A DNA stretch of 64,000 nt from Desulfolinea sp050305405 (lineage in GTDB: Bacteria; Chloroflexota; Anaerolineae; Anaerolineales; Villigracilaceae): contig JBNLFG010000009.1 in NCBI GenBank assembly GCA_050305405.1, positions 124,001-188,000 of the forward strand. Reading direction: 5' to 3'. Each line of letters opens with the position of its first letter. Positions within the stretch are counted from its first letter, which is position 1. The notes under the pieces are model-generated. The model did not search any database. It saw nothing but the letters and a program-made list of their open reading frames with translations, and had not been told where the DNA came from. Below are positions 34,662 to 43,184 of this stretch, in pieces. The translations under genes were made by a program, and so were the position numbers.

Positions 34662-35147
34662 ATGAACTATCTTTGGTCTCCCTGGCGCATGAAATATATT
34701 AAAGCAAATCAAAAAGAAGAGGGCTGTGTCTTTTGCAAAGTACAGGACATGCCCGACAACGAGGAAAATCTGATCGTTTTTCGTGGCGAATTTTCCTTTG
34801 TGATTATGAACCGTTTCCCCTACACGAGCGGACATGTACTTGTTATTCCCTATGCGCATGAGAATAATCTCGAAGTTCTGGATGTGGCAACGCGTACCGA
34901 GATGATGGAATTGGTCACCAAAACGATGACCGTTTTGCGCGGCATCTACAATCCACAGGGCTTTAATTTCGGTGCAAATATCGGCTCGGCCGCTGGGGCA
35001 GGAATCGCCCCGCATGTCCACTTACATATCGTCCCACGCTGGGAAGGCGACACGAACTTCATGTCATCGCTCGGCGAAACGCGCGTTCTGCCCGAAGCGC
35101 TGGGAGAGACCTATCGGCGGGTGCGCGATGGCTGGGAAAACGTCTAA
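34662..35147 (+). CDS. HIT family hydrolase/phosphorylase
   Basis: The ATG at 34662 gives 161 residues starting MNYLWSPWRMKYI, the usual start of AP4A phosphorylase-like HIT proteins in many bacteria. A C-x2-C pair (CVFC) and the HIT triad HVHLHIVPRW are present, together with NRFPYTSGHVLVIPY. HIT proteins hydrolyse or phosphorolyse nucleotide-alpha-phosphates such as Ap4A or AMP-conjugates. A longer open frame upstream reads through the palindromic repeat and is not used. It is a single gene, divergent from xseA. Confidence 0.92.
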   Translation: MNYLWSPWRMKYIKANQKEEGCVFCKVQDMPDNEENLIVFRGEFSFVIMNRFPYTSGHVLVIPYAHENNLEVLDVATRTEMMELVTKTMTVLRGIYNPQGFNFGANIGSAAGAGIAPHVHLHIVPRWEGDTNFMSSLGETRVLPEALGETYRRVRDGWENV

Positions 35148-35199
35148 TTTATTAGCTCTTGTTACGAAAAAGATGCCTTTGGCAGACTTTGGGCTTTCC

Positions 35200-35239
35200 C
35201 TTATCCTAACATCTTCCTTTGGGGAAATGTTAGGACAAG
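35200..35239. terminator. Hairpin after the HIT gene
   Basis: CTTATCCTAACAT (35200-35212) pairs with ATGTTAGGACAAG (35227-35239) with one wobble. It lies 50 bases after the HIT stop and before the DUF3048 gene. No T-run follows, so it may be a weak terminator or a repeat. Confidence 0.4.
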
Positions 35240-35295
35240 AGAAAACGACAGCCTATTATTCATCGCTTCGTAACACCAACACAAACTGACAAATT

Positions 35296-36927
35296 ATGAA
35301 AAAAATAATCCTTATTGGTAGCACACTTGTCTTTTTACTTTCCGGTTGCAAAAATGCTTTACCGGAACCAACACCTACGCCCACAAGCGAAGCACAAAAA
35401 AAACAAGTAGAAGCAATGGCGGAAGAAATCGTTTCCACCCCCACAGCGACAGAAGCACCCGCACCTATTCTGCAACCAACACTTCCCGCAGTCACCTACG
35501 GCCCCAGCGCCGAAGATTTTCCAGAGGGCATCAATCCTCTAACGGGCTTACCTGTTCCCGACCCCGCTCAACTGCTTGAGCCAGCGCTCCTCGTCTCCAT
35601 ACCCCACTTTCCCGCCGTGGCACGTCCGCAGGCGGGCATTTCCTTCGCGCCCTGGGTTTTCGAGTTTCTGATCGCAGAAGGCACATCCCGTTTTCTGGCA
35701 ACTTTTTATGGGCAAATCCCCTATCAGGAAACACCCGTCGTCGGCGATTGCGAAGTACGTATGGAGCCTTTCGTCCAAACCGATCTCGTTCTGGGTAATT
35801 TCATCTGGCTCGATAAAAACGAAAATGGCATCCAGGATGTCGATGAGCGTGGTGTGGGCGGAGTTTGCGTCAGACTTTTGGATGCCAAGGGGAATATCCT
35901 TAGGGAAACCAGCAGCGATTCGAACGGTTATTACGGATTCAACGTCAGCGCAGGGATGGACGTACATATCGAAGTTGTGCTGCCGCCAGATATGACCTTC
36001 ACCCTTCAGGATGTGGGATTTGACGATCAGGATAGCGACATCAACCCTGAGACGGGACGCTCAACGGTATCCAGCATCAGGGCAGACGAACGCAATCTTG
36101 ACGTGGGCCTGCTTCCGTCCAAGGACGTTTTCGCGAAGAATGACGAGGTCGAACCTACCTTCGGCGAGCAGGTTGGTCCCGTTCGTTCGGGACGGCTGGT
36201 CTACATCCCCATCCACGAGTTTTTCCAATATAGCTGCCTGATCTACGCGGGCGCAACCTGGCAAATCGAAGATCTGCTGCCACGCTGTTCGATGGTCTAC
36301 GGCGTCGGCGATGGGGCTGGCGGTTTCCTTGAAATTGAGCGCATGAAACGTATCTCGGCAGAAAATGCCAAAGGGCTGCACAGCAATTTCAACTACGCCA
36401 GCAATCTCTTCTCCGAGATTCCGCCTGAAGGCGGTGTGCCCGCCACAGAACTGGATATTTACACATCCCTGATGAATCAATCGAAATGGGTCTACGATCC
36501 GCTTCATCAAAGCTACCTGCGCTATGTCGATGATGTCAGTGAAACCCCAACTTTTCATCCCGAAATCGACCGTCTGACCGGGCGCGAGCTACTCTTCGAG
36601 AACGTGATCCTGCTCGAAGCCGAGCATGATGTTTGGGCACCGCGCATTATCGAAATGCATCTGGAGCAAGGCTTGGCAGGCAAGGCCACCCTTTTCCGTG
36701 ACGGGCAGAAATTCGACATCCAATGGGATACGCGCGCAACCGACTACGAGCAAAGCAGCGGCAAACGCAACCCGATCCGCTTTACAGACAAGGACGGCGC
36801 TCCCGTTGCCCTGCGCCCCGGGCATACGTGGATATTCATCATCACGCCCTACAGCGTATTTGAAGAAAAAGACGCTGCGATTTGGAAATTACGCATCTAC
36901 TCACCGGAGGGAGCGGGCGAGTATTAG
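35296..36927 (+). CDS. DUF3048 lipoprotein with inserted SdrD-B-like module
   Basis: The 543-residue protein has lipobox LSGC (Cys18) and a Thr/Pro linker. The DUF3048 (YerB-like) N-terminal part starts at NPLTGLPVPDP and RPQAGISFAPWVFEFLIAEG (about 75-150). An SdrD-B/Cna-B-like beta module interrupts it at about 165-255 (GNFIWLDKNENGIQDVDERG, then DSNGYYGFNV). DUF3048 resumes at VGPVRSGRLVYIPIHEFF (about 295) and runs to the end with SYLRYVDD, LTGRELLFENVI and PGHTWIFI. The role of DUF3048 proteins is unknown. The next gene is a full-length paralogue 9 bases away, with the same insertion. Confidence 0.85.
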   Translation: MKKIILIGSTLVFLLSGCKNALPEPTPTPTSEAQKKQVEAMAEEIVSTPTATEAPAPILQPTLPAVTYGPSAEDFPEGINPLTGLPVPDPAQLLEPALLVSIPHFPAVARPQAGISFAPWVFEFLIAEGTSRFLATFYGQIPYQETPVVGDCEVRMEPFVQTDLVLGNFIWLDKNENGIQDVDERGVGGVCVRLLDAKGNILRETSSDSNGYYGFNVSAGMDVHIEVVLPPDMTFTLQDVGFDDQDSDINPETGRSTVSSIRADERNLDVGLLPSKDVFAKNDEVEPTFGEQVGPVRSGRLVYIPIHEFFQYSCLIYAGATWQIEDLLPRCSMVYGVGDGAGGFLEIERMKRISAENAKGLHSNFNYASNLFSEIPPEGGVPATELDIYTSLMNQSKWVYDPLHQSYLRYVDDVSETPTFHPEIDRLTGRELLFENVILLEAEHDVWAPRIIEMHLEQGLAGKATLFRDGQKFDIQWDTRATDYEQSSGKRNPIRFTDKDGAPVALRPGHTWIFIITPYSVFEEKDAAIWKLRIYSPEGAGEY

Positions 36928-36936
36928 CGTATTGAG

Positions 36937-38562
36937 ATGAAGAAGAAATTCTTTTTATTTACTCTTGTACTCCTTCTTTTGGGTTGCACGCCAAATACGC
37001 CAACAGAAACTCCGCTGGCAATCTCTACAACCACGTCAGCCGCCCAAAGCCAAACTCCCAGCCCCTCCCCCACGGCGACGATCACGTTCACACCCCAACC
37101 ACGCCTACCTACGCGGGATTATGGCATCGAACTCGAAGCCTTCCCCGAAAACTACAATCCGCTGACCGCGTTGGAAGTCTCTGACCCGGCACTGCTCGAT
37201 CTGCCCGCTGTGCTGATCTCGATCAGCAATATTCCTAATACCGCACGTCCGCAGGCGGGCGTTGGCACCGCTTCGTGGATTTTTGAGTATTACATCGGCG
37301 AAGCCAGCACGCGCTTTTTGGGCGTTTTTTACGGCGAGTATCCACGCCGTGTGGCGAACGTGACAGGCGGCTGCCCCATCAACAAAGAGATTTTCGTTCC
37401 CAACGACCTTTGGGTTGGTGACCGCGTTTGGCTCGACGAGAACACAGACGGTATCCAAAATGACTGGGAACTTGGCATCAGCGGCATCTGCGTAAACCTC
37501 TACATGGACGGCGAGTTGCTCGCCAGCACCTCCACGAACAGCAACGGCTACTACGCCTTCAATCTCCCCATCAGGCAACCCTACACCATCGAGTTTGATA
37601 TTCCAGACGGTTACGAGATAACCGAATCCAACTTGGGATATGAAGAACTGGACAGCGACGGCGCATCCGTCACCTTTCAAGCAGACGGTGCCGAAACGAA
37701 CGTGGATTTAGGCTTGGTGCTGCTGGAAACTCCTGTGGCAACTCCATCGCCCGTCGTGACCGGCACGCCCCCAGCCTGGTACCTGCCCGTTGAAGCGTAT
37801 GTCGGGCCGATCCGATCCGGGCGGCTGACCTATGACCACATCAACAAGATGTTTTATAACAGTTGTCTGATCTTCGCCAGCGCAGCCGCTGATATTTTAG
37901 CGCAGCTTGATCCCTGTTATCTCGTCTTCGGCGTCGATCAGACCACGCCCAACAGTGGCTTGCTGACCGTCGCCAAGATGCGGGAGCTTGCCGAGGCACA
38001 GGCAGTTAACGGTAAAACGCCCAATTACAGTGGAAATTTCTTTAGCGAGAGCCTGCCCAGGGTCGAGAGCGAAGCGGCAACGCATCTGCATGTTTACTAC
38101 CATCAATATCTGCAATCTGCGTGGGAATATGATCCCATCTCCCAATCCTATTTGCGCTATACCGACGATATGGACGGGACGGGCATCCTGCATCCTGCCA
38201 GCGACCGATTAACGGGCAGACAGCAATCCTTTGAAAATGTGATCGTTTTGCAAGCGACGCACGACCTGTATCGCCATAACCAACTTGATATTAATTTAGC
38301 TGCGGGAGAAGGTGGTTTTGCCTGGCTTTTTCGGGATGGGCAGGTAATGCGAATCCGCTGGTCGACGGGCAACCGTGCCTGGGAGAAAACGAGCGGGATA
38401 CGCCGCCCAATCCATTTTGTGGATGCCGAAGGCAACCCGATTACGCTACGCCCTGGGTACACATGGATCCATTTGATGACGCCAATGTCTTATCTCGAAG
38501 AATTTGATGCAGGGGAATGGAAGGCGACATTTGTTCAACCGCATGACCCACCACCGCAATAG
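36937..38562 (+). CDS. DUF3048 lipoprotein with inserted SdrD-B-like module, paralogue
   Basis: The 541-residue protein has lipobox LLGC (Cys17), a Ser/Thr/Pro linker, and the same plan as its upstream neighbour: DUF3048 start NYNPLTALEVSDP and RPQAGVGTASWIFEYYIGEA, an SdrD-B-like insert (WVGDRVWLDENTDGIQNDWE, SNGYYAFNL), and DUF3048 again from VGPIRSGRLTYDHI. An additional Thr/Pro stretch follows the insert (near residue 265). The two genes form a tandem duplication and likely an operon. Calcium-stabilised beta modules of this type usually serve as spacers or adhesive units outside the cell. Confidence 0.85.
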   Translation: MKKKFFLFTLVLLLLGCTPNTPTETPLAISTTTSAAQSQTPSPSPTATITFTPQPRLPTRDYGIELEAFPENYNPLTALEVSDPALLDLPAVLISISNIPNTARPQAGVGTASWIFEYYIGEASTRFLGVFYGEYPRRVANVTGGCPINKEIFVPNDLWVGDRVWLDENTDGIQNDWELGISGICVNLYMDGELLASTSTNSNGYYAFNLPIRQPYTIEFDIPDGYEITESNLGYEELDSDGASVTFQADGAETNVDLGLVLLETPVATPSPVVTGTPPAWYLPVEAYVGPIRSGRLTYDHINKMFYNSCLIFASAAADILAQLDPCYLVFGVDQTTPNSGLLTVAKMRELAEAQAVNGKTPNYSGNFFSESLPRVESEAATHLHVYYHQYLQSAWEYDPISQSYLRYTDDMDGTGILHPASDRLTGRQQSFENVIVLQATHDLYRHNQLDINLAAGEGGFAWLFRDGQVMRIRWSTGNRAWEKTSGIRRPIHFVDAEGNPITLRPGYTWIHLMTPMSYLEEFDAGEWKATFVQPHDPPPQ

Positions 38563-38599
38563 CCAAACGGTTTCAGTACTTCACAATTCTATTAAAAGA

Positions 38600-38652
38600 A
38601 CGTCATTTTGAACGAAGTGAAGCAATCCCCATGTAAGGCAGAAGATTGCTTA
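38600..38652. repeat. GAAGCAATC-type dispersed palindrome
   Basis: AAGCAATC (38620-38627) and GATTGCTT (38645-38652) are inverted, preceded by CGTCATTTTGAACGAAGTGA. The layout matches a short repeat (GTGACGAAGCAATC and inverse) that I know from many bacterial genomes. Confidence 0.55.
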
Positions 38653-38677
38653 CCCTATTAGGGCACAGATCGGACAA

Positions 38678-38725
38678 AATCGTGAAGGACTGAGTTTAAT
38701 GGCATTTCATAACTTTCCCCCAAAA
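38678..38725. repeat. 45-base segment shared with 62897-62940
   Basis: AAAATCGTGAAGGACTGAGT, then TTAATGGCATTT and AACTTTCCCC, is also found with few changes at about 62897-62940. On the minus strand both give an LNS-A/V-LHD peptide. It may be a remnant of the same unknown gene or element. Confidence 0.45.
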
Positions 38726-38731
38726 ACCTTA

Positions 38732-38737
38732 TATAAT
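38732..38737 (+). promoter_or_regulatory. -10 box for the histidine kinase gene
   Basis: A perfect TATAAT lies 21 bases before the ATG at 38759, so the leader would be about 14 bases. AAGGAT precedes the start. No convincing -35 is seen. Confidence 0.45.
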
Positions 38738-38758
38738 GCAACATAAGGATTTCTCGTT

Positions 38759-39724
38759 ATGAGCATAAAGAATAGTTTTTTTTCAGGCTTCAAATTATTC
38801 AACAGCCCACTAAAACTTGCGATGTTGATGACCCTGCTAGCTTTAGGTATATCGCTGGGTCTTGAATGGGTTTTCACCAGGGCTGTTACCCGAACCACGA
38901 TCTGGATCACAGGCCCAGTGACCTTTGCATTGACCTATGTGCTTACAAGCGTGATGCTGCACGCCCAACGCTTGGACGAAGAGAGTGCCCAGTTGCAAAG
39001 AATGACGTATGATTTGCAACAAGCCAATCAAACCATAGCAGCTCAAAACGAAGATGTAGATGCATTTGCACAAACTGTTGCCCACGAACTAAAAAACCCT
39101 TTAAGCATTATTCTGGGAAACAGCTATTTGCTGGGGAAAAAAGATTATCAGGAAAATCCTATAAAGATTGGAGAGGTTGCAGAACAGATCACAGAAACCA
39201 GCCTAAAAATGGATAGAATCATCCAAGAGATATTGCTGCTCACTAGCCTACGCCAAAACAAAGATATTCAAACTCAGCCTTTGGATATGGAGGAGATTGT
39301 CACCAAGACCCTGCAACAATTAGAGAATCTCATCGTTGAAAAACAAGCAAAGATAAGAACACCTGAAGTATGGCCCATCGTACACAGCTATGGGCCATGG
39401 ATTGAACAAGTCTGGCTCAATTACATCAGCAATGCACTCAAATACGGCGGAAACGCTCCTGAAATTGAACTGGGTGCCGAGAAACAGCCAAATGGGCATA
39501 TTCGTTTTTGGGTGCGCGACTCAGGCCCCGGCATGACGCCTGAAGAACAGGCACAAGTCTTCAGTCAGCTTACGCATTTCAATCTAACAAAAGCTGTTGG
39601 GCACGAATTTGGACTGTCGATCTCGCAGCAAATTATCGAGAAATTAGGTGGCAAGGTCGGGGTGGAAAGTAGCAAAAAGAACGGGAGCACCTTCTACTTC
39701 ACATTACCAACTAATAAAATGTAA
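38759..39724 (+). CDS. Membrane sensor histidine kinase
   Basis: The 321-residue protein has two membrane spans near the N-terminus (about 20-38 and 45-65) with almost no outside loop, a short coiled segment (about 70-100), then HisKA with H-box AQTVAHELKNPLSII and HATPase_c with N-box NYISNALKYGG, G1 VRDSGPGMTPEE and G2 EFGLSISQQIIEKLGG. All catalytic motifs are present. The lack of a sensor domain suggests that it senses a membrane signal or works with another protein. No response regulator is adjacent, so it is an orphan kinase. A terminator overlaps its stop codon. Confidence 0.92.
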   Translation: MSIKNSFFSGFKLFNSPLKLAMLMTLLALGISLGLEWVFTRAVTRTTIWITGPVTFALTYVLTSVMLHAQRLDEESAQLQRMTYDLQQANQTIAAQNEDVDAFAQTVAHELKNPLSIILGNSYLLGKKDYQENPIKIGEVAEQITETSLKMDRIIQEILLLTSLRQNKDIQTQPLDMEEIVTKTLQQLENLIVEKQAKIRTPEVWPIVHSYGPWIEQVWLNYISNALKYGGNAPEIELGAEKQPNGHIRFWVRDSGPGMTPEEQAQVFSQLTHFNLTKAVGHEFGLSISQQIIEKLGGKVGVESSKKNGSTFYFTLPTNKM

Positions 39725-39746
39725 AGCCCCGTGCACGGGGCTTTTT
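39723..39746 (+). terminator. Intrinsic terminator
   Basis: AAAGCCCCG (39723-39731) pairs with CGGGGCTTT (39736-39744) over TGCA and is followed by TT. It overlaps the kinase stop codon. Confidence 0.92.
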
Positions 39747-40004
39747 GGCATCAATTTTCATGCGAAACATGCACCTTTTAACATACATCACGATATTATG
39801 TGCATGAGCAATGGAAAGCGGCCTTTGGCAACCTTATCATCCGTCTCCCAATGAAATGCATGCAAAATAAATTACCCCATTATGCACTAGCATAACCTTC
39901 TCTGTAACCAACATCTGCTAGAATAAGTGCGATTTGACACTAGAAGATCGTCTAATCTTTATCTACACTTATATAGTAAAAATAACATTCTGGAGGAGTA
40001 CACC

Positions 40005-41213
40005 ATGAGCGACCCCAAACACGAAGTTGTCATTCTCAGCGCTGTCCGCACACCGATTGCACGTTTTCAAGGTGCATTAGCAAGTATGGATGCACCCAAG
40101 CTCGGCGCGGTTGCCATCAAAGGCGCAGTCGAGCGCGCTGGCATCAAGAATCTTGCCGATATTGACGAAGTTTTTATGGGCAATGTTGTCCCTGCGGGTG
40201 AAGGGCAGGCACCTGCCAGGCAGGCGAGCATCTTCGCCGGTCTGCCCGACACGGTCGGCGCAACGACTGTCAACAAGGTCTGTGGATCAGGGCTGAAAGC
40301 GATCATGTTCGGCGCACAGGCGATCAAAGCTGGCGACGGGCAACTCTTCGTCGGCGGTGGGATGGAATCAATGACGCGTGCGCCCTTCCTCGTCCCCGGG
40401 CGCACGGGCGAGATCCGCTACGGGCATGTGACGATGAAAGACTCCCTGCTGCATGACGGGCTCTGGGATCCCTTCGAGAACTGGCCGATGGGCAACGCCG
40501 CTGATTTCATCGCCGATGAGTACGGCGTCACCCGCGAAGAGATGGATGACTTCTCCGCCAAGAGTCAGCAAAAAGCGATTGCCGCGATAGAAGCGGGCAA
40601 ATTCAAGGACGAGATCGTCCCCGTTGAAGTGCCGGGGCGCAAAGGCGCTATGACCATCTTCGACACCGATGAAGGTCCGCGTGCAGGTACAACCGCAGAA
40701 GGTTTGGCAAAATTGCGTCCTGTTTTCAACAAGGACGGCAAAACCACTGCCGGGAACGCATCCACACTCAACGATGGCGCGGCAGCGGTGGTTGTTTCGA
40801 GCCAGGCATACGCCGAAGCAAACGGAATCAAGCCACTTGCACGTATCGTCGCGTACGGTCACGCTGCAGTCCAGCCGAAATATCTCTTCGCTGCTCCCGC
40901 GAAGGCGATGCCGAAAATCCTTGATCTGGCTGGCTGGACTCTCGCCGATGTCGATCTGATCGAACTGAACGAAGCCTTCTCCGCGCAATGTCTCGCCAAC
41001 GGCAAAGAACTCGCCGAGATGGGCTGGGATTGGGATAAAGTCAACGTCAACGGCGGCGGGATTGCGCTCGGTCATCCGATCGGTATGTCCGGCGCGCGCG
41101 TGATTGCCACACTGATTTATGCGCTTAAAGATCGCGGTCTCAAACGCGGTTTGGCGTCGCTGTGTTTGGGCGGCGGTGAAGCCGTTGCGATGGCGATTGA
41201 ACTGGAAGACTAG
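40005..41213 (+). CDS. thlA/atoB: Acetyl-CoA acetyltransferase (thiolase)
   Basis: The ATG at 40005 follows GGAGGAG, giving 402 residues. The catalytic set of degradative/biosynthetic thiolases is complete: C93 in NKVCGSGLKAI, H357 in ALGHPIGMSGAR and C387 in LCLGGGEAVA. The AVRTPIARFQGALASM start is typical of acetoacetyl-CoA thiolase. It condenses two acetyl-CoA to acetoacetyl-CoA or runs in reverse. The 3-hydroxybutyryl-CoA dehydrogenase gene follows after 7 bases, so the two make the first steps of a butyryl-CoA or hydroxybutyrate route, or the last steps of beta-oxidation. Confidence 0.93.
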   Translation: MSDPKHEVVILSAVRTPIARFQGALASMDAPKLGAVAIKGAVERAGIKNLADIDEVFMGNVVPAGEGQAPARQASIFAGLPDTVGATTVNKVCGSGLKAIMFGAQAIKAGDGQLFVGGGMESMTRAPFLVPGRTGEIRYGHVTMKDSLLHDGLWDPFENWPMGNAADFIADEYGVTREEMDDFSAKSQQKAIAAIEAGKFKDEIVPVEVPGRKGAMTIFDTDEGPRAGTTAEGLAKLRPVFNKDGKTTAGNASTLNDGAAAVVVSSQAYAEANGIKPLARIVAYGHAAVQPKYLFAAPAKAMPKILDLAGWTLADVDLIELNEAFSAQCLANGKELAEMGWDWDKVNVNGGGIALGHPIGMSGARVIATLIYALKDRGLKRGLASLCLGGGEAVAMAIELED

Positions 41214-41220
41214 GAGAAAA

Positions 41221-42066
41221 ATGACCATCAAACATATTTTTGTCGTCGGCGCCGGGACAATGGGAAACGGCATCGCGCAGACCGCTGCTGTTTCGGGATA
41301 TACCGTCACATGCATGGACGTCCAGCCTGCTGCCCTTGAAAAGGCAAAAGCCACCATTGAAAAATCTACCGCCAAACTGCTCTCCAAAGAGCGGATTACG
41401 CCTGAACAGAAAGCTGCTGCCGATGCGATCAACTACGTCAGCAACATGGACACGATCGGCAACGCAGATTTGGTTATTGAAGCGGCAACCGAAAATCCTG
41501 AACTGAAATTCAAGATATTCAAAGAGATGGATGAGAAAGCGCGTGAAGGCGTCATTTTGGCATCGAACACCTCTTCGATCAGCATCACCAAAATCGCCGC
41601 ATCCACCTCCCGCCCCGACAAGGTGATCGGGATGCACTTCATGAACCCCGTCCCGTTGATGAAATTGGTTGAAGTGATCCGTGGCATCGCCACCAGTGAC
41701 GAAGTGACAACTGAAATTCTCGACGTCTGCAAAGTGATGGGAAAAACGCCCGTCGAAGCGAACGACTCCCCGGGATTTATCTCTAATCGCATCCTGTGCC
41801 CGATGATTAACGAAGCGGTCTTCGCCTTACAGGAAAACGTCGGCACGCCCGAAGCCATCGACGAAGTGATGAAGCTCGGCATGAATCACCCGATGGGCCC
41901 GCTCTTCCTCGCCGACCTGATCGGCTTAGATGTGGTGCTCTTCGTGATGGAAGTCCTCCAACGCGACCTCGGTGAAGATAAATACCGCCCTGCATATCTG
42001 CTCCGCAAGATGGTCGATGCAGGCTATCTCGGACGCAAGACCGGGCGCGGGTTCTATCAATATTAA
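41221..42066 (+). CDS. hbd: 3-hydroxybutyryl-CoA dehydrogenase
   Basis: The ATG at 41221 has AGGAG just upstream, giving 281 residues. The Rossmann dinucleotide motif VVGAGTMGNGIAQ is near the start, NTSSISIT (the conserved N-T-S-S) near residue 115, and GMHFMNPVPLMKLVEVI contains the catalytic histidine. The C-terminal domain carries ANDSPGFISNRIL and GRKTGRGFYQY, hallmarks of the family. It reduces acetoacetyl-CoA to 3-hydroxybutyryl-CoA with NAD(P)H, or the reverse. It is the second gene of an operon with thiolase. Confidence 0.94.
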   Translation: MTIKHIFVVGAGTMGNGIAQTAAVSGYTVTCMDVQPAALEKAKATIEKSTAKLLSKERITPEQKAAADAINYVSNMDTIGNADLVIEAATENPELKFKIFKEMDEKAREGVILASNTSSISITKIAASTSRPDKVIGMHFMNPVPLMKLVEVIRGIATSDEVTTEILDVCKVMGKTPVEANDSPGFISNRILCPMINEAVFALQENVGTPEAIDEVMKLGMNHPMGPLFLADLIGLDVVLFVMEVLQRDLGEDKYRPAYLLRKMVDAGYLGRKTGRGFYQY

Positions 42067-42072
42067 AGAAAA

Positions 42073-42172
42073 ATAGAACGCGGATAACGCAGATTTTGCG
42101 AATTTTCGCGGATAAAACCAAAAGGTTGGAATCCGCGAAAATCCGCTTGATCCGTGAAAATCCGCGTTCTAT
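42073..42172. repeat. Nested palindromic repeat (GCGGAT type)
   Basis: ATAGAACGCGGAT (42073-42085) and ATCCGCGTTCTAT (42160-42172) are perfect inverted ends. TTCGCGGAT (42105-42113) and ATCCGCGAA (42131-42139) form an inner pair. It follows the hbd stop and could fold into a long hairpin in the mRNA. Confidence 0.85.
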
Positions 42173-42211
42173 GCTTTTAAGGACTAATCGCTGAAAGCTG
42201 ACAGCTAATAG

Positions 42212-43099
42212 CTACCTCGGTTTATCTTCCGGATGAATCCCTAACGCATCATAAATCTTCAAAGTCGGGCGTGATTTATTTAACGTATAAAAATGGATAC
42301 CCTTCACGCCGCGATCAAAGAGTTCGAAAACCTGCTGGGTCGCCCATTGGACGCCGACCTTTGAAACGCCCTCATCATCGTGGGCGCGGGAAATGGCACG
42401 CTGCAACTTGGCAGGAATGCGCGACCCCAACGACAGTTCCGAGATTCGATACATACCGCTCACCGACGTGATCGGCATAATACCGGGAATAACCGGAACG
42501 GTGATGCCCGCTATGCCACAGCGCTCGCGATAATCGTAATAGTCACTATTCTGGAAGAAAAGCTGCGTGCAGATATAGTCCACACCAGCATCGACCTTTT
42601 CCTTCAGATAATCCATTTCCTTGAGCCGATTGGGGGTTTCGGGATGTCCTTCAGGGAACCCTGCCACGCCCACGCCCATCTGCGGAAATTCCTTTTTCAC
42701 AAAGCGCACCAAATCGACGGCATGTTTGAAGCCATCTTCAGGTTGGAAGAAACCCGGTGAGCCTTTCGGCGGATCACCACGTAATGCCATGATGTTTTCG
42801 ATCCCGGCTTCGGAGTAACGCTGTAAGATCTCGCCGATCTCATCGCGCGTGGCGCCGATGGTCGTCAGGTGTGCAACGACAGTCAGGTTGGTTTCCTTGC
42901 GCAAACGCACAACAAGATCATGGGTCAGGTCACGGGTTGAGCCGCCAGCACCATACGTGACACTGACGTAGGCAGGCTGAATCGGCACCAACTCTGCAAT
43001 GGATTGAAAAAGCGTTTCGGATGCTTTCTCCGTTTTTGGCGGAAAAAACTCAAAGCTAAAATGGACGCCCGGTTTCGAAAAAACTTCGGAAATATGCAT
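42212..43099 (-). CDS. metF: Methylenetetrahydrofolate reductase
   Basis: The 295-residue protein is a TIM-barrel flavoenzyme. It has the FSFEFFPPKTEKASETLF start with the catalytic Glu, VSVTYGAGGSTRD, MALRGDPPKG, and CTQLFFQNSDYYDYR, which are conserved in MetF. It reduces methylenetetrahydrofolate to methyl-tetrahydrofolate for methionine synthesis or the methyl branch of the Wood-Ljungdahl pathway. No MetV/zinc-domain or other acetogenesis gene is close, so methionine synthesis is the simpler guess. It stands alone and is divergent from a lipoprotein gene. Confidence 0.95.
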   Translation of the reverse strand: MHISEVFSKPGVHFSFEFFPPKTEKASETLFQSIAELVPIQPAYVSVTYGAGGSTRDLTHDLVVRLRKETNLTVVAHLTTIGATRDEIGEILQRYSEAGIENIMALRGDPPKGSPGFFQPEDGFKHAVDLVRFVKKEFPQMGVGVAGFPEGHPETPNRLKEMDYLKEKVDAGVDYICTQLFFQNSDYYDYRERCGIAGITVPVIPGIMPITSVSGMYRISELSLGSRIPAKLQRAISRAHDDEGVSKVGVQWATQQVFELFDRGVKGIHFYTLNKSRPTLKIYDALGIHPEDKPR

Positions 43100-43184
43100 A
43101 GAATTACCTCATACAGCTAAAAGAATGTTGCCATTATAATACGGCATCGCAAATGCGTATTTCGTATTGCGGAATAAGGGTTTT

